From assembly GCA_946406115.1 (NCBI GenBank), contig OX291545.1, positions 7,764,001-7,828,000 of the forward strand: 64,000 bases of DNA. The letters run 5' to 3'. The stretch is from Apoda limacodes. Lineage: Eukaryota; Arthropoda; Insecta; Lepidoptera; Limacodidae. A program made the position numbers and the translations under genes. Below, in pieces: positions 10,935-22,680 of the stretch. The stretch's first letter is position 1, and each line of letters begins with the position of its first letter. Under the pieces are notes generated by a model, which worked only from the letters and a program-made list of their open reading frames with translations, was not told where the DNA came from and made no database searches.

Positions 10935-12603
10935 CCTAAGGTGGCAAACAAGCTTATGGTCCGCCTGGTGGTAAACGGTCACCGTAGCCTACGGACGCTT
11001 GCAACACCAGGGGTAACACTCGCGCGTTGCAGACCCTTTAAAAATCTAATAACTTATTTCTTCAAAAACACCATACTGTAGTCCTTAGAGAAAACCTTAG
11101 CAGGAAGCTTATTCCTCAACCCAAGCATTCGCGGCAGGAAGTTTCTCTGAAACCGTACTGTACGCGACCATTTCGATTCTGAATTGTGATAATGAATTCC
11201 CTGCCAATGGCGAGCGGTCCGGTGTTAGAAAGTTGCCGTAGGCATCATTTTGAACAATTACTTAGAACACATCCCATTGTACAAGTGCTCGGTACGGCAA
11301 GTAAGTTTAGGATCGTTGACAATTCTCACAACCCGTTGTTGAACCGAGTCAAAGATGGCAGCAGTACTCCATATGGAGCCGAACTTGCGACTTGTAAACC
11401 TTCGCCCCGACGATGGAGATGGAGAGGGCAGTGTTCTGGAATTGTGGGATTACAGTGAATGGGATTTTCTTAGCAGTGAACGCGCAGAATTGTAGGGTTG
11501 AATCGTACCAAGTTTTACCGTCCTCAGTCAGATACCTTGGACAGAATGGTTTTGATTTCTCAACGGAACGAGGTTCGTGAGCAGAATCCGTGTAATAAGC
11601 GTCTCCAGTACTGTCATCTGCATAGCTATGTATGTTGTTGATGTCTAATATGTCATATGCAGTAGAAATAGCTTAGGAGACAGCGCAAAGCCTTGCGGGA
11701 CACCAGCATTAATGTCCATGCTATCAGAGCAACTACCGTCAACTATTGCTCGTATGCGGACAAAAAGTTAGCCACCCATTCACAAACCCTCGGGCACTTC
11801 GTAAGATGGCAACATCGATAGAACACTCTGGTGCCAAACCCAATCGAACACCTTCGCTATGTCCAGGCTACATGACGATGCCTCCCCCTGACTCTCAATG
11901 GCTATTGCCTATCGGTGTGAGATACACTAGAAAGTCACCTGTCATGCGACCGTGGCGAAAGCCATATTGACGGTCGCTGACCAGATTGTGTTTTTCTGTG
12001 ATTTTCATGTGATCTTAGAAGCTTTGTGTTGATCACACGCTCCAACTCCTTGAAGAAGAGAGAAGTAATAGCCTGTAATTCGATGGATCTGATCTAACGC
12101 CCTTTTTGGGCACCGGCTGCACATTCGCAGTCTTCCATGAAGATGTAAACTGCGCCGTGTGTTACAAAACAAAACCTCTACAAGATTGATTAAACCACGC
12201 CCGTTTTTGACACCGACAGCTACTCGCGGGTTAGGAATAAAACATTCCATCCCAGCGAGGATTGTCTCAGTGACTGCGGCTGCGCAGACGTCAGAATCTT
12301 CTGAGCTAAAGCAGATCTGCCTCCATGGGTACGATGCATAAAATTCACGCAATCCATCCCAATCTACCGACTTATAACGTCACACACTTGTATGTGCATG
12401 ACACTTAAGTCCGAACGAGACAGTGGTCCGAGGAGCCAAGAGGCGCATCCACTGAGACGGAATAGTCAGCAGAGGATCCAGTAAGGAGCTTGTATGGTTC
12501 TCTACATCTGGTATTCTCATTGGAGAAAGTACTAATTGAGGGAATCCATAGGTCAGAGCAAATTTATGAGCAGATATTCCTGCGTAGGTATTGGTTCGAG
12601 AAT
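10935..12603 (-). pseudogene. CR1-like LINE, internally deleted and frameshifted copy
   Basis: This is the same family as the ORF at 1-1954, in the same orientation. Its 3' tail (GTGGCAAACAAGCTTATGG) starts near 10940 on the plus numbering. Pol sequence follows up to 12603, where similarity stops inside the endonuclease at the same point as 1441 of the first copy. It has many indels. A large internal deletion joins early reverse-transcriptase sequence (about 12135) to inter-domain sequence (about 12185), dropping some 580 bp that are present in the first copy. Recognisable protein blocks include PWRQICFSSED and GMECFIPNPRVAVG (12345-12215). It is 5'-truncated, as is usual for LINE insertions. 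Confidence 0.88.
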
Positions 12604-13060
12604 AATAATAAACATAATTAATCTCATAAAATGTTAAGTAACTACATATAAAGCTAGGGAATTAATTACTGTAATAGAATTTCTATATCTGATGTGATAT
12701 AATTGTAATTTAATAATAATTATTTATACCTTTTTGATGTCTGTTGTTTTTTTTTATATCATTTTTTTTTTATTTTTTAATTTTAAGTGACCTTATTTTC
12801 TCGTACACTAAAAATACCCAAATCCCTTCACGTGTGCCTATAAAAATTTGAATAGTTCCCTCGATTTCTCCATGGGATCATTATATCCTGACCTGATGAC
12901 CATGGTACCACCTGGGAAGTATATCCTTTCAAACAAAAAAAGAATTACCTGAATCAAAAAAAAGTCAAGGCGTCTTCGAGTAATCGGGGAACATACTTGA
13001 AAAAAAATATTCCGATGAATTGAGAATCTCCTCCTTTTTTAAAGTCGGTTAAAAATCACT
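12604..13060 (-). repeat. AT-rich spacer and a decayed retroelement tail
   Basis: From about 12790 to 13045 the minus strand begins with a phrase like TTAAAAAAGGAGGAGATTCT and runs through a section ending in GGGTATTTTTAGTGTACGAG. I recognise this as a widespread lepidopteran interspersed sequence from memory only. There is no ORF. Confidence 0.4.
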
Positions 13061-14390
13061 GAGATAAACCTGACCTTTCGGTCTTTCCCCATAACAATGA
13101 CATGTGTAATAAAATAAACCGCTAATCGCTATACCTACTTGCAGATCACACCATGAATTGTTATAAACACCTTGAATACAGAAGATATGCACTTAACGCT
13201 TTTGATCAAGCAAAAGTTTTATTTAATTTTGACAGTAAATTTATTTCAAAACTTAATCCATAATAGAGTTTCTAGCAAATGTAGCGTTAAATTGTACAAC
13301 AAAAAGAACAAACTGAAGACAATTGGAATAAATCCGTCAAGTGTGAGTGGAGCTTTCCATGGCAAGGTGTTGTTACAATATAAAAAACTTTATTTACAAA
13401 TTAACGAATTTTACTTAAAACAAAAACTAATTTTTTTCTTATCATACTGACAATTTTATTATAAATGGCATAGAAAACAATAATTTAAAAAACAATAATT
13501 TCAAAAAAAATAATTTAAAACAATAATTTAAAAAAGGAAAACTGGAATTTTTCTCGAAAACTTTTTATGTAAAGTGAAATTTGTTATAGCCGATTGTCTA
13601 AATATTTAATATAATGTAAAAATATAACATTTAATGATACTGTTTCCCACATTATGATATGGGTTTATGCCCCTTCTCCCCCTTCTATGGAATGGGGCCG
13701 TGACGATATAGTTACATACATTCCTAAAAGTATTGATAAATATAAACAGCTTTAATAACATTAATAAAAAATGCAAATAGTGACACCCCATGTGTGCGAA
13801 ATCTCAAATGAGCGATTGCTGGTTCAACTCTAGAATTCTAACTCTGAGTAAATGGCATGGCTTGTGGATTGTGGAGATGCTTGAAGGTGACGTCGAGCGG
13901 AACGGATCCGAGGCATTTCATCTGGAGTACCGTGGACTTTAAGTAGGAGCTAATGAACTGTACTGAAGAATCTACTACCTATTCAGACAGTATAACCAAG
14001 ATAAGTGATCAGAGGTCCGTGTCGCTACTGTATTCGCAGCTGGATATATGTTAACGGAAATGCCTTTAGTTTTTCCATTTCACCACTTAACATTTTTCAT
14101 GGGCATTGTGTTCGCTCTACGATTTGCTATGGTCTTCCGGTATTAGATGCAGAGGAATTTTGATTTTGTAATTGTGATGCATTAAATTTTGTATGTACAC
14201 AAACACTATTATAATAAATCACGTTTGTGAAAGGAATTGGTGTATAAAGTTAATTCCCGAACCTCCATCTGCAACAAAAATGAATTCTAAAAACGAAACG
14301 TAAAAGTAAACTAAACTAAAAATCCCTATATTCAAATTCTTATCCATATGTATATATTAAAGTTCATCAATATTATTTAAAAAACTGTGT
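13061..14390. repeat. AT-rich DNA with a short AACAATAATTT minisatellite
   Basis: At about 13471-13538 the word AACAATAATTTAAAAA recurs four times with small changes. The overlapping ORF at 13172-13450 has no recognisable motif and very AT-rich codons, so I do not call it a gene. Nothing else is supported in this stretch. Confidence 0.5.
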
Positions 14391-14404
14391 GAGTATTATC
14401 ACCT

Positions 14405-14590
14405 CAATGGAATGGAGGCCACGGCTGGCAAACGCAACGTCGTAAAACCGCCCACAAGGTGGTCAGACGACATAGCGAAGGCCACAGTAAGTGGATGCAG
14501 GCCGCTTCCAACCGTTTTCTTTGGAAATCTATGGGGGAGGCCTATGTTCAGCAGTGGACTTCTTGCGGCTGAGATGATGATGATTATCAC
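14405..14590 (+). pseudogene. RTE-type LINE 3' end
   Basis: In plus-strand reading frames with a few indels the sequence resembles the C-terminal end of RTE-group pol proteins. It has a PTRWSDDI block (14447-14475), a GCRPLPT segment in the same frame, then a GEAYVQQWTS-like stretch (about 14535-14560). It finishes in a GATGATGATGAT tail at 14572-14585, which is typical of RTE 3' ends. Only about 180 bp survive. Confidence 0.65.
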
Positions 14591-15510
14591 CTTACCTTAC
14601 AACACAGTCTACCACTCATTGTTTCGTCAAACGTTATTTAAAAAATTTAAAACTAATAGGTAGATTTATTAAGGTTTTTTATCAGTCAAACAGCCTTTTT
14701 GCAAAGTTAAGATTACCTATCTGGATAAGTTTCTGGGGATTTTCAACTCTTGTCCAACAAAATTCTTACTATCAGTGATAAATTACTATCATCACGAATT
14801 GGGCGAGTGTTATCGCCTTGCGTTACGACACAGTTTACCTATTAATCATATTTGACATCGTATAATACAGTTTATTTTAAATATTTAAATATGAATATTA
14901 ATAAGTAGACGTAGACACATAAGCTGGATAAGGTCATGGCACCGCAATGCTGTTTCTTTAGATCTATCTTACAACATTTACCGTAAAGATGATAAAGGTA
15001 CTCTTTGAAAATTCTACTTAATTATTACGGAACTTGGCAATATTACAGAAAATAACATTTCATAGATAGCCTACCTATATAAAGAAATTGCAAGTTGCGT
15101 TCCAGCGCTGGGCGGCTATGCTAGTAGATGCGCGTGCGCAGTTATGAATGAGCCGAACCGTAGCCGAGCGCCTCCGAGAGGGCCCGAGCGTGACAACCGA
15201 CCACATACTCGTAATATACCGATCATAATCTAAATTACAAGAGCTGTCTTACTGCGTCACCAGTCATACTAGAGCCATCATCAGGAACAACAGCGAAGAC
15301 ATGGGCGGTCATATGGTTGACCGTAGAGGAGTCAATTATCATATCGAGCACGAGATGTAGGCCTTCACGCCCAACGAATTGGTTAAATGTTAACATGCCA
15401 GCCTTTGTGTTGACCGCTAATGACTTCGTCTTATGCTACATGCGCTTTATTTAAGGTTCTTGACCTTAATCATCATATAGTATTTAATATTATAAAGATA
15501 ATACTTTTGA
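14591..15510. other. AT-rich intergenic DNA, no gene seen
   Basis: A GC-rich patch at about 15095-15200 has no sustained coding frame. No element ends could be defined. Confidence 0.4.
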
Positions 15511-15680
15511 CGTGACAACGTCTTATAAATTGGTTTGCCGGGTGACACTTCAAGAAACTGCGTTACGCTCCGCTCACGTTATGCGCTCACAATGAGAGCG
15601 AGTGAGAGGCACGCGGCATGGTTAGCCCGCCTAAGAGCGAGAGAGACAGACATAAAAAGTGAAAGGCACAAGTTGTCACG
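15511..15680. mobile_element. 170-bp short inverted-repeat element, copy A
   Basis: This starts CGTGACAAC and ends GTTGTCACG (a 9-bp perfect inverted repeat). It is the same length as the copy at 48138-48307, and I saw no difference when reading both. It has no coding capacity. Both copies are preceded by CTTTTGA, so the true left end may lie a few bases further out. No clear target duplication was found. Confidence 0.8.
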
Positions 15681-16031
15681 ATTCCGGACGGTTGTCCGAC
15701 ACTAATTTTTTGTTTGTTTTTCGGCTTGCTTCTTTTTGATTTATCCAATTGGCGTCGAAGCGTGAGTGGATCACAAGTAATTTTAAATATTCTAGAAATT
15801 GAGCTAAAAATTTTAAATTAATAATGAAGTTACACCCATAAATAATAGTAACTGTCTATAAAATGATATTAAGCGTGTGTATAACGAAACGGTTCTAATT
15901 CCCTGAAGGGGTTAGCCAGTGGCAAAGTAATATACCTATATACCGAAAACACAGTGTGTAAAAGCTTGAAATTTAGGTGCTTATCTAAAACTAAATTTGT
16001 AGTTGTATATGCTGTCTTTATCCGCTTTGTG

Positions 16032-17902
16032 TTTTTTTTTTTTATACCACTAAGGTGGCAAACAAGCTTACGGTCCGCCTGATGGTAAGCGGTCACCGTA
16101 GCCTATGGACGCTTGCAACACCAGGGGTATCACTTGCGCGTTGCCGACCCTTCAGAAATCTAATAACTTCTTTCTTGAAGAACTCCATACTGTAGTCCTT
16201 GCAGAAAATCTTGGCAGGGAGGTCATTCCACAACTTAAGCGTTCGTGGGAGGAAGTTTCTCTGAAACCGAACTGTACTTGACCATTTGGGTTCTAAATTG
16301 TGAGAATTAATTCCCTGCCGATGGCGAGCGGTGCGATGGTTGAAAGTAGCCATGGGCATAATTTCGAACAATTCTTCAGAACACAACCCATTGTACAAGC
16401 GGTAGAACACACACAGGGAGGCAAAGTCTCTTCTCAGACTTAAGGGCTCGATACCGCAAGTGAGTTTGGATTCGTCGACAATTCTCACAGCCCGTCGTTG
16501 AACCGAGTCAACAGGGCCAAGCTGGTATCCGGGTGCACCAGCCCGGAGATGGCAGCAGTACTCCATATGGGGCCGAACTTGTGACTTGTAAAGTAACAAC
16601 CTTTGCCCCGACGTGAAGTACTGCTTCGCTCTGTTGAGTACACCAAGTTTTTTGGACGCCAGCTTCACCTTATCTTGTAAATGATCTCGGAACTGAACAT
16701 CGCTGGAGATGTCGACACCAAGGATCGCAATGCTCTTGGAGATGGAGAGGGGAGTGTTCTGGAATTGTGGGACCACAGTGAATGGTGTTTTCTTAGCGGT
16801 GAACGCGCACACTTGTGTCTTTGTAGGGTTGAATCGGACCAAGTTTACCCGTCCCTAGTCAGAAACCTTGGACAGTGTGGTCTCGATTTGAAACACAAAT
16901 TCTCCACGGTTTTACTCCACAACGGAACGAGGGATGTTTGCACGACCCGTGTAAAAAGCGTCTCCAGTACTGTCATCTGCAAAGCAATGTATGTTGTTGA
17001 TGTCCAACATGTAATTGATATGCAGTAGAAAGAGCGTAGGAGACAGCACAGAGCCTTGCGGGACACCAGCATTAATGTCCATGCTATCAGAGCAACTACC
17101 GTCAACTACGGTTCGTATGCGTCTGCCGGACAAAAAGCTAGCCACCCAATTGCACAAACCCTCGGGAACTCCGTAAGACGGCAACTTCGATAGAATACCC
17201 CGGTGCCAGACCCGATCGAACGCCTTCGCTATGTCCAGGCTACATGCCAATGCCTCCCCCTGACTCTCAATGGCTAGTGCCCATCGGTGTGTGAGATACA
17301 CTAGAAGGTCACGAGTCGAGCGAGCATGGCGAAAGCCATATTGACGGTGACTGACCAGGTCTTGTACTTCTATGTATCTTAGAAGTTGTGTGTTGATCAC
17401 ACGCTCCATCACCTTGGAGATGAGAGAGGTAATAGCGATAGGCCTGTAATTCGATGGATCTGATCTATTGCCCTTTTTGGGCACCGGGTGCACATTCGCA
17501 GTCTTCCATGAAGACGGAAATTGCCTAGTGTGGTAGGAAAGCGCGAAGAGGCGCGTGAGTACAGGACATAACTCAGGAGCACACTGCTTAAGCACCACTG
17601 CTGGTATACCGTCTGGCCCACTCGACTTACTAACGTCTAGAGAAAGCAACGCCCGCCGGACCTCCCGCTGCGTTATGGAGATTTCCGGCATGGTCTTACT
17701 CTTCATCGTTCATGTTCGAGTTCAAGGCAAAGAGACTGCCCAGTAGATCGGCTTTCTCTTTAGCACTATGGGCCAAGTCACCATCGGTCTTTCACAGTGA
17801 TGTTAACGACGACTGGCAAAAGTTCCCTTCGGCAGCTTTGGCGAGCGACGAAGAAGGACAGCTCGCAAGTCGCCCACCTATTTTGCCGATGAATTGGAAT
17901 TT
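16032..17902 (-). pseudogene. CR1-like LINE, 5'-truncated copy with near-intact reverse transcriptase
   Basis: The minus strand carries the pol region from the inter-domain linker to the 3' end. One open frame (17706-16912) covers the reverse-transcriptase palm and fingers: PEISITQREV, SSGPDGIPAV, NYRPIAITSL, QYGFRHARST, LDIAKAFDRVWHRG, AGVPQGSVLSP and the catalytic HCFADDSTG near 16985. After frame changes at about 16850-17000 a second frame (16842-16093) gives the C-terminal region: NPTKTQVCAF, ILGVDISSD, RPHMEYCCHL, SVQRRAVRIV. Position 17101 corresponds to base 1 of the left-edge copy. The 3' tail ends at a plus-strand T-run (16032-16043), the poly(A) side of the element. 5' truncation is at 17902. 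The copy is inactive because of the frameshifts. Confidence 0.92.
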
Positions 17903-19210
17903 TTCGTTTCTGTAGTGCAATACATTTACTAAGAATAAAACATTTTAAATAGGAATTGTAAATTATAAAAATCCAAAAGCCTATTCTTATAATTTTTTAG
18001 CTTTAACACGTGACCGTTACAGCTTTGTATTAATAAAGCTTACTAGAATTAACCCCGGAAAAACCTTTTACCGTGAGAAATTTTAATCGAGGAATATCCA
18101 AATCGGAAACAAAATACGGAAAAGCCTCATCCGTTTAGTCGTTATGATTGAGTACCTTAACAAACAAACATTTTAACGCATCCATTACAAACTTTTACAT
18201 ATATAATATAACTAGCTGTTTCATCTACACTTCTTCTCGCCGCTTTATATATATATATATAGTTTGTACGCGCTAATCTTAGGATGACCTAGACTGATTG
18301 GAGAAAAACTAGTTACGTTAGATAGCACGTTTAAGAGCGGAACTTAAGGCAGACGAAACCGCTGCGGGCAGCCAAATTTAGAATGCCTTCCTCTCTGCAC
18401 CAACAGACAACCTAACGCACAAATTTTTGTTTCAAGTTAGTCTAATACTATAAGAATTACTAATAATAATGCCTGTCAATATCTGTTTTACAAAGCCGAC
18501 AAAAATAATACCTAGAACGCGTCTCATCCCGCAAGTACTGATACGATAAAGAGCATAGAGTTATTAAGGCGGCAAAGACTAAAATAAATGCCCCTTACAC
18601 TTATGTGCATGTCCCTTACACTAAAGTATATGCCCCTTACATTAAAAACATAGAAATTTCACTTTTAAATAACATTTGGTACTCTCATTTGGTATTCAAT
18701 CTCCAACCTCGATACCTTTAATTCCCCAAAAATCAGAAACATAATATCTTTATTACAGAATCTTCAGTACCTTTTGGCACCCTAATCCGTCTCTCTTGTA
18801 AAATATTTTCTAAGAGCAGGTTATTGAACATGAACACCCCTTCATCATCAAACTTCTAAATTGTGGTATTTGAAATTTCGTGATTACTCAGTTAGGGAGT
18901 AAATTTAGCTTTGATTAATCGGCCACCAAAAAAAAAAGTTATCTTCCAGCTCCTTAAGCTTTCGCCGAACAGATATCATGAGGAACTTCAATATCTGGAT
19001 TAATCCCACTGAAAACTTCGTTTAGACGAAGCGCAACTCATAACTGAGCAGAAATTTTGCACAGAGATAGTTGAGGAGACGAAGAAGTACACAAATTTTA
19101 TCATGGAAAATTCAAAAGTTCCTGGAGAATTATCAATATCATATATAGTTTCACTATATAGATAGTAATCTTTCTTATATAAATTGAGAAGTTCTTGTCA
19201 AAACTCTAAC
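17903..19210. repeat. AT-rich DNA with a three-unit 21-bp tandem repeat
   Basis: At 18588-18649 the unit ATGCCCCTTACACTTATGTG-like repeats three times (periods 21, 21, about 20) with substitutions. At about 18268-18305 there is a CGCGCTAATCTTAGG block, related to the repeat family at 34.97 and 63.02 kb. No gene is seen. Confidence 0.5.
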
Positions 19211-19213
19211 TTT

Positions 19214-19500
19214 CTTTTTACCATGGCACCGCTCGCCATGGGCATAGAATTCATTCTCACACCTTGGAACCTAGTTGGCTACGTTCAATGCTTGTTCAGA
19301 AGAACTTCGCCCGCTAACACGCCAAAGCAAATCTTCCTGTCAAGGTTTTCTCTAAAGACTACAATATGGGGTTCTTCAAGAAATAAGTGATTAGATTCTT
19401 AAAGGGTTGGCAACTAGCGAGTAATGTCCCGATGTTGCAAGCATCCATATAGGCTATGAAACATCAAGCGTACCATCAGAAAACCGTAAAAAACATAATT
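19214..19500 (+). pseudogene. CR1-like LINE 3' fragment, plus strand
   Basis: ACCGCTCGCCATGGGCATAG, CATTCTCACACCTTGGAACC, TATGGGGTTCTTCAAGAAAT and GTTGCAAGCATCCATA match, in sense orientation, the C-terminal coding and 3' region of the copies at 54.7-55.0 kb. It is diverged and frameshifted, and truncated at both ends. Confidence 0.75.
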
Positions 19501-19519
19501 TGTTAGTGTTTTCGAAGAT

Positions 19520-19745
19520 TATTATATAAGTATATATATATATATATATACTAGCGGTCCCGGCGAACGTTGGTTTTTTACCTAAAGTGCTTCGCACTTA
19601 ACAGATCGAGGTAAAAACTATCCTATCATTTAAGTTGCATCAAATAACTGATAGTTACGAAGTTTGATCAAAATCGGATCAGTAGTTTAGGAGTCTATCG
19701 CGGACAAACAACGTGACACGTATTTTTTAATATAAATATAGTTCA
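19520..19745 (+). repeat. Retroelement tail beginning CTAGCGGTCCCGGCGAACG, after a (TA)n run
   Basis: A (TA)n run at about 19531-19549 is followed by CTAGCGGTCCCGGCGAACG, AAATCGGATCAGTAGTTTAG and GGACAAACAACGTGACACG, and finally by an AT-rich tail. This order is familiar from lepidopteran LINE/SINE 3' regions. A partial relative may start at about 50538 (CTAGCAGGCCCCGCAGACG). There is no ORF. Confidence 0.5.
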
Positions 19746-20560
19746 ATTGTAGTTTATGCCTATTAAGTCTTCAAAGTAACCTAGATATCCACTGTATAAA
19801 AAGTTCGCTTCAAATCGTTCGTAGTTAGGTAGCTAATAATCAATTTCCAGTAGAAAGTTCATTGATTTTCCGTAACCGTTAAATAGAATGGTGATTTCCC
19901 ACAGCCGTTGATCGTGGCTCTGGACTAGAAGGGGCCGTAAAAAGGGCGTTTTCCTTCGATTAGTTCAGGGATTGTCTCAGACCGTCTCACGCCGGTGGTC
20001 AGCTACAATCCACAATAAACCCGCGCCCTCTAGCGTGTATAATCGGCCTTCCGTTCAACGGCGCCGGGGCGAGCTACAGTCTAGGCATGTAGTACTATTG
20101 TGTACTGTGGTAGCTTGACAATAGTACACAAGACCGATAATGACACTCAAACATGCAGCTTAACTGTTGAGTTTAGACGCTGTTGAGAAATAACAAAAGT
20201 ATAAACTGTCTACAAAATGAGGGCACCCCTCCACTGTAATTCATGGGACTGCGTAGCCTAAATAAACAAATGAGGTTTGTACGATTCTGTAATATTCGCA
20301 AAGTTTGTTGTTTACTAACACATAGTAATTTTGCTCTGTACTTACTTACACACACGCTTCTATACATTTAAGTGTTTTGTAGGAAGTGCCAAAATTTTTG
20401 TAGACGCACATACAGACGAAAACAAAACTATAACAAATCAACACTTATAACTACGCATAAGCTGTGTAGGTACTGTAGTAAAAGAAGACCATTACAGATG
20501 AGTATGCCAAATATCTAAGCTAATTTTAGGATTGTTGGAAGATGTAGCCAAATGGTGAAA
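19746..20560. other. Intergenic DNA, no gene seen
   Basis: A GC-rich stretch at about 19975-20075 and a small inverted repeat around TACTATTGT / ACAATAGTA (20092-20128) are visible. No coding frame is supported. Confidence 0.4.
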
Positions 20561-20567
20561 ACGTTAC

Positions 20568-20720
20568 TTTTTTATACTACTAAAGTAGCAAATAAGCTTA
20601 CGGTCCGCCTGATGGTAAGCGGTCACCGTAGCCTATGGACGCTTGTAACACCAGGGGTATCATCGCGCGTTGCCGAACCTACAAAAATCCAATAACTTAT
20701 TTCTTGAAGAACCCCATACC
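20568..20720 (-). repeat. CR1-like LINE 3' end fragment
   Basis: Plus-strand reading shows a T-run, AGCAAATAAGCTTACGGTCC, GGTAAGCGGTCACCGTAGCC and GAACCCCATAC, the antisense 3' end of the family at 16.03 kb. Similarity stops abruptly near 20720. Confidence 0.8.
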
Positions 20721-22545
20721 TCTTCCTCCACTTCCTCTTACTCTTAAGTTTAGTCATGTCTGTCAGTCTGTTTATCCGTTTGTCTTTTATAATTTTACAG
20801 AAAGGGGACTTAAGTGAACCGCAACACAGTGCAATATTATTTATTTAAAAAAATTCCTTAAATTTTTAGTACCTTTCACACTCATAAAACCTAAGGGGTG
20901 TATTCCACAGAAAAAAATCTTAGTCGCTACTTAATCGCTACGTATAAAACGAGAATCATCTGCAGCACTCACAGTTTCATTACCACAGATTGAAAATCGT
21001 AGGAACTACGAAAACTGGGACATAAGTGTTTGTGGTCCCATTCCTTAAAAAGTAACTCATAGAGAACTCGATGATATCTAGGGCCAGCGTCACGGTCCGC
21101 CAAGTGGCCATGGACCTATAGTGACATTTTTTCCACAAAACTACCAGAGAACCAAAATGATTAAAAAATACACCGCTCACCAAATCACGAAAACTCGTGT
21201 CTGCAAATTCAAATCCAAAATTTATTATTTTGCCGTCAAGGTATTTTAATTGTTAAATTTTAAACTTTATCACAAGGAGTTAGTAATAAATGGTTCAGTA
21301 AAATGTTTGCCGTAAATCATAGTCAGTGAAGTAAATTGTGTCCGACCAATTTAACAAGCGCCGACTAAACACAGAAAATTGTAGCTGCCGGGTATCAACA
21401 GTAGCCTTCGTTTTTATGTTTTTTTATAACAAAAAGTAACAATTTAAATAGATCTGTCGCTCTTTGTAGTTTGACATGCTCTGAATATAGTCAAATGTAG
21501 CTTACGAAAACTCACCATAAACTTCGTTGTATGTTGTATTTTATATTGTTTGCAACACATTTTAATTTTTTGATGCACGTACTTTGACAACACAATATTA
21601 AACCTTTATACAAAATAGTACCCAAAAGTGTATAAAATTCTGTCTGATACTAGTTAGAAAAAATATTACATATTTGATTAAAAAAATCAAAAATTGAAAG
21701 AGTTGCATTTAATAAGTCGAATCGTTAGAGTTTCTTCTCGCGGCTATTTTATCCTAACTCTACTTTACATTAAGAGGGGTACAAAGCAAAATAGAAAAGC
21801 AAAAAAATTTAATTATCAGTATTATAAGTGAGTAAATAAAGTCAAAATCGTTTAAAACAAAAATCAATAAACCTCAACCAAAACCAATAAAAAATCAAAA
21901 CCTCAAACAAACCGTCTTATACGTTGTAATACTTGACTGAAAACTAATGTTTTTAAATATGTTTATAACATTATAATTGTAATAAGTTTATATATATAAA
22001 TTTAAGGACGAAAACCGGCCAACTGTGTGTCGTACACGAATTAACTTAGGATTCCGTAGAATAAAATTTATTGCACAATATAATCATGATGTTATAACAG
22101 TTTATGACTGTCTGTACTAGTTTAACAGTTATGAACTTTTTAGGACAGTTTAGTGTCTTGCCCAAACCTACAAAATTTAAACAAATTTCATGTGAATAAT
22201 GTAGTTGCATTGATTTTGTATGGGTGAAAAACATCTGACAAAACTGATAAAACACAGTTTGATGCTCCATGAGATAGGAAGTTTGATGACATCAGAAACA
22301 CTGAGCTGCTATTAAAATAAAATAGTCTTAAAATATTTTAAATCAAAAACTTTGGTTTAAAACAAAACAAATGGTTTTAAACCTACTGGTTGAATTCGTT
22401 TAAAACCGGCTTTACATCTAAAGCCGCCCCTTAAAAAATACCTTTTGGTGAGTCCTCGGTAATGGGTATCTCCCATTTTTTTTAATATTTCTGTTTAGCG
22501 CAGCAAGCACATACAAGTTAGTAGTTAGCAGTATAAACTGAACAG
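20721..22545. other. AT-rich intergenic DNA, no gene seen
   Basis: The ORF at 20980-21183 has no recognisable motif or splice context. Nothing else is supported. Confidence 0.4.
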
Positions 22546-22549
22546 GGAG

Positions 22550-22680
22550 CTTATTGGGATACTAGAATTCGAGAGAAAAATGTATGCAAGTACGTTCACG
22601 GGTTTCGAGAGGTTAATCAGACATCTATACATTTTTGTATTCAATTCTAGACTCCAAATAGCTAGAGACTGATCCCAAAA
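22550..22680. mobile_element. Palindromic MITE, diverged copy
   Basis: The left arm (CTTATTGGGATACTAGAATTC) and right arm (GAGACTGATCCCAAAAAG) are imperfect inverted repeats, with AAAAATGTATG / CATTTTTG-like inner arms. It matches the better copy at 35192-35348, including the middle CGAGAGGTTAATCAGAC in the opposite sense. Confidence 0.6.

Noticed and set aside
17409..17621. 70-codon ORF inside the LINE copy
   Set aside because: It is an alternative frame of the CR1-like reverse transcriptase; the frame with conserved motifs is 17706-16912.
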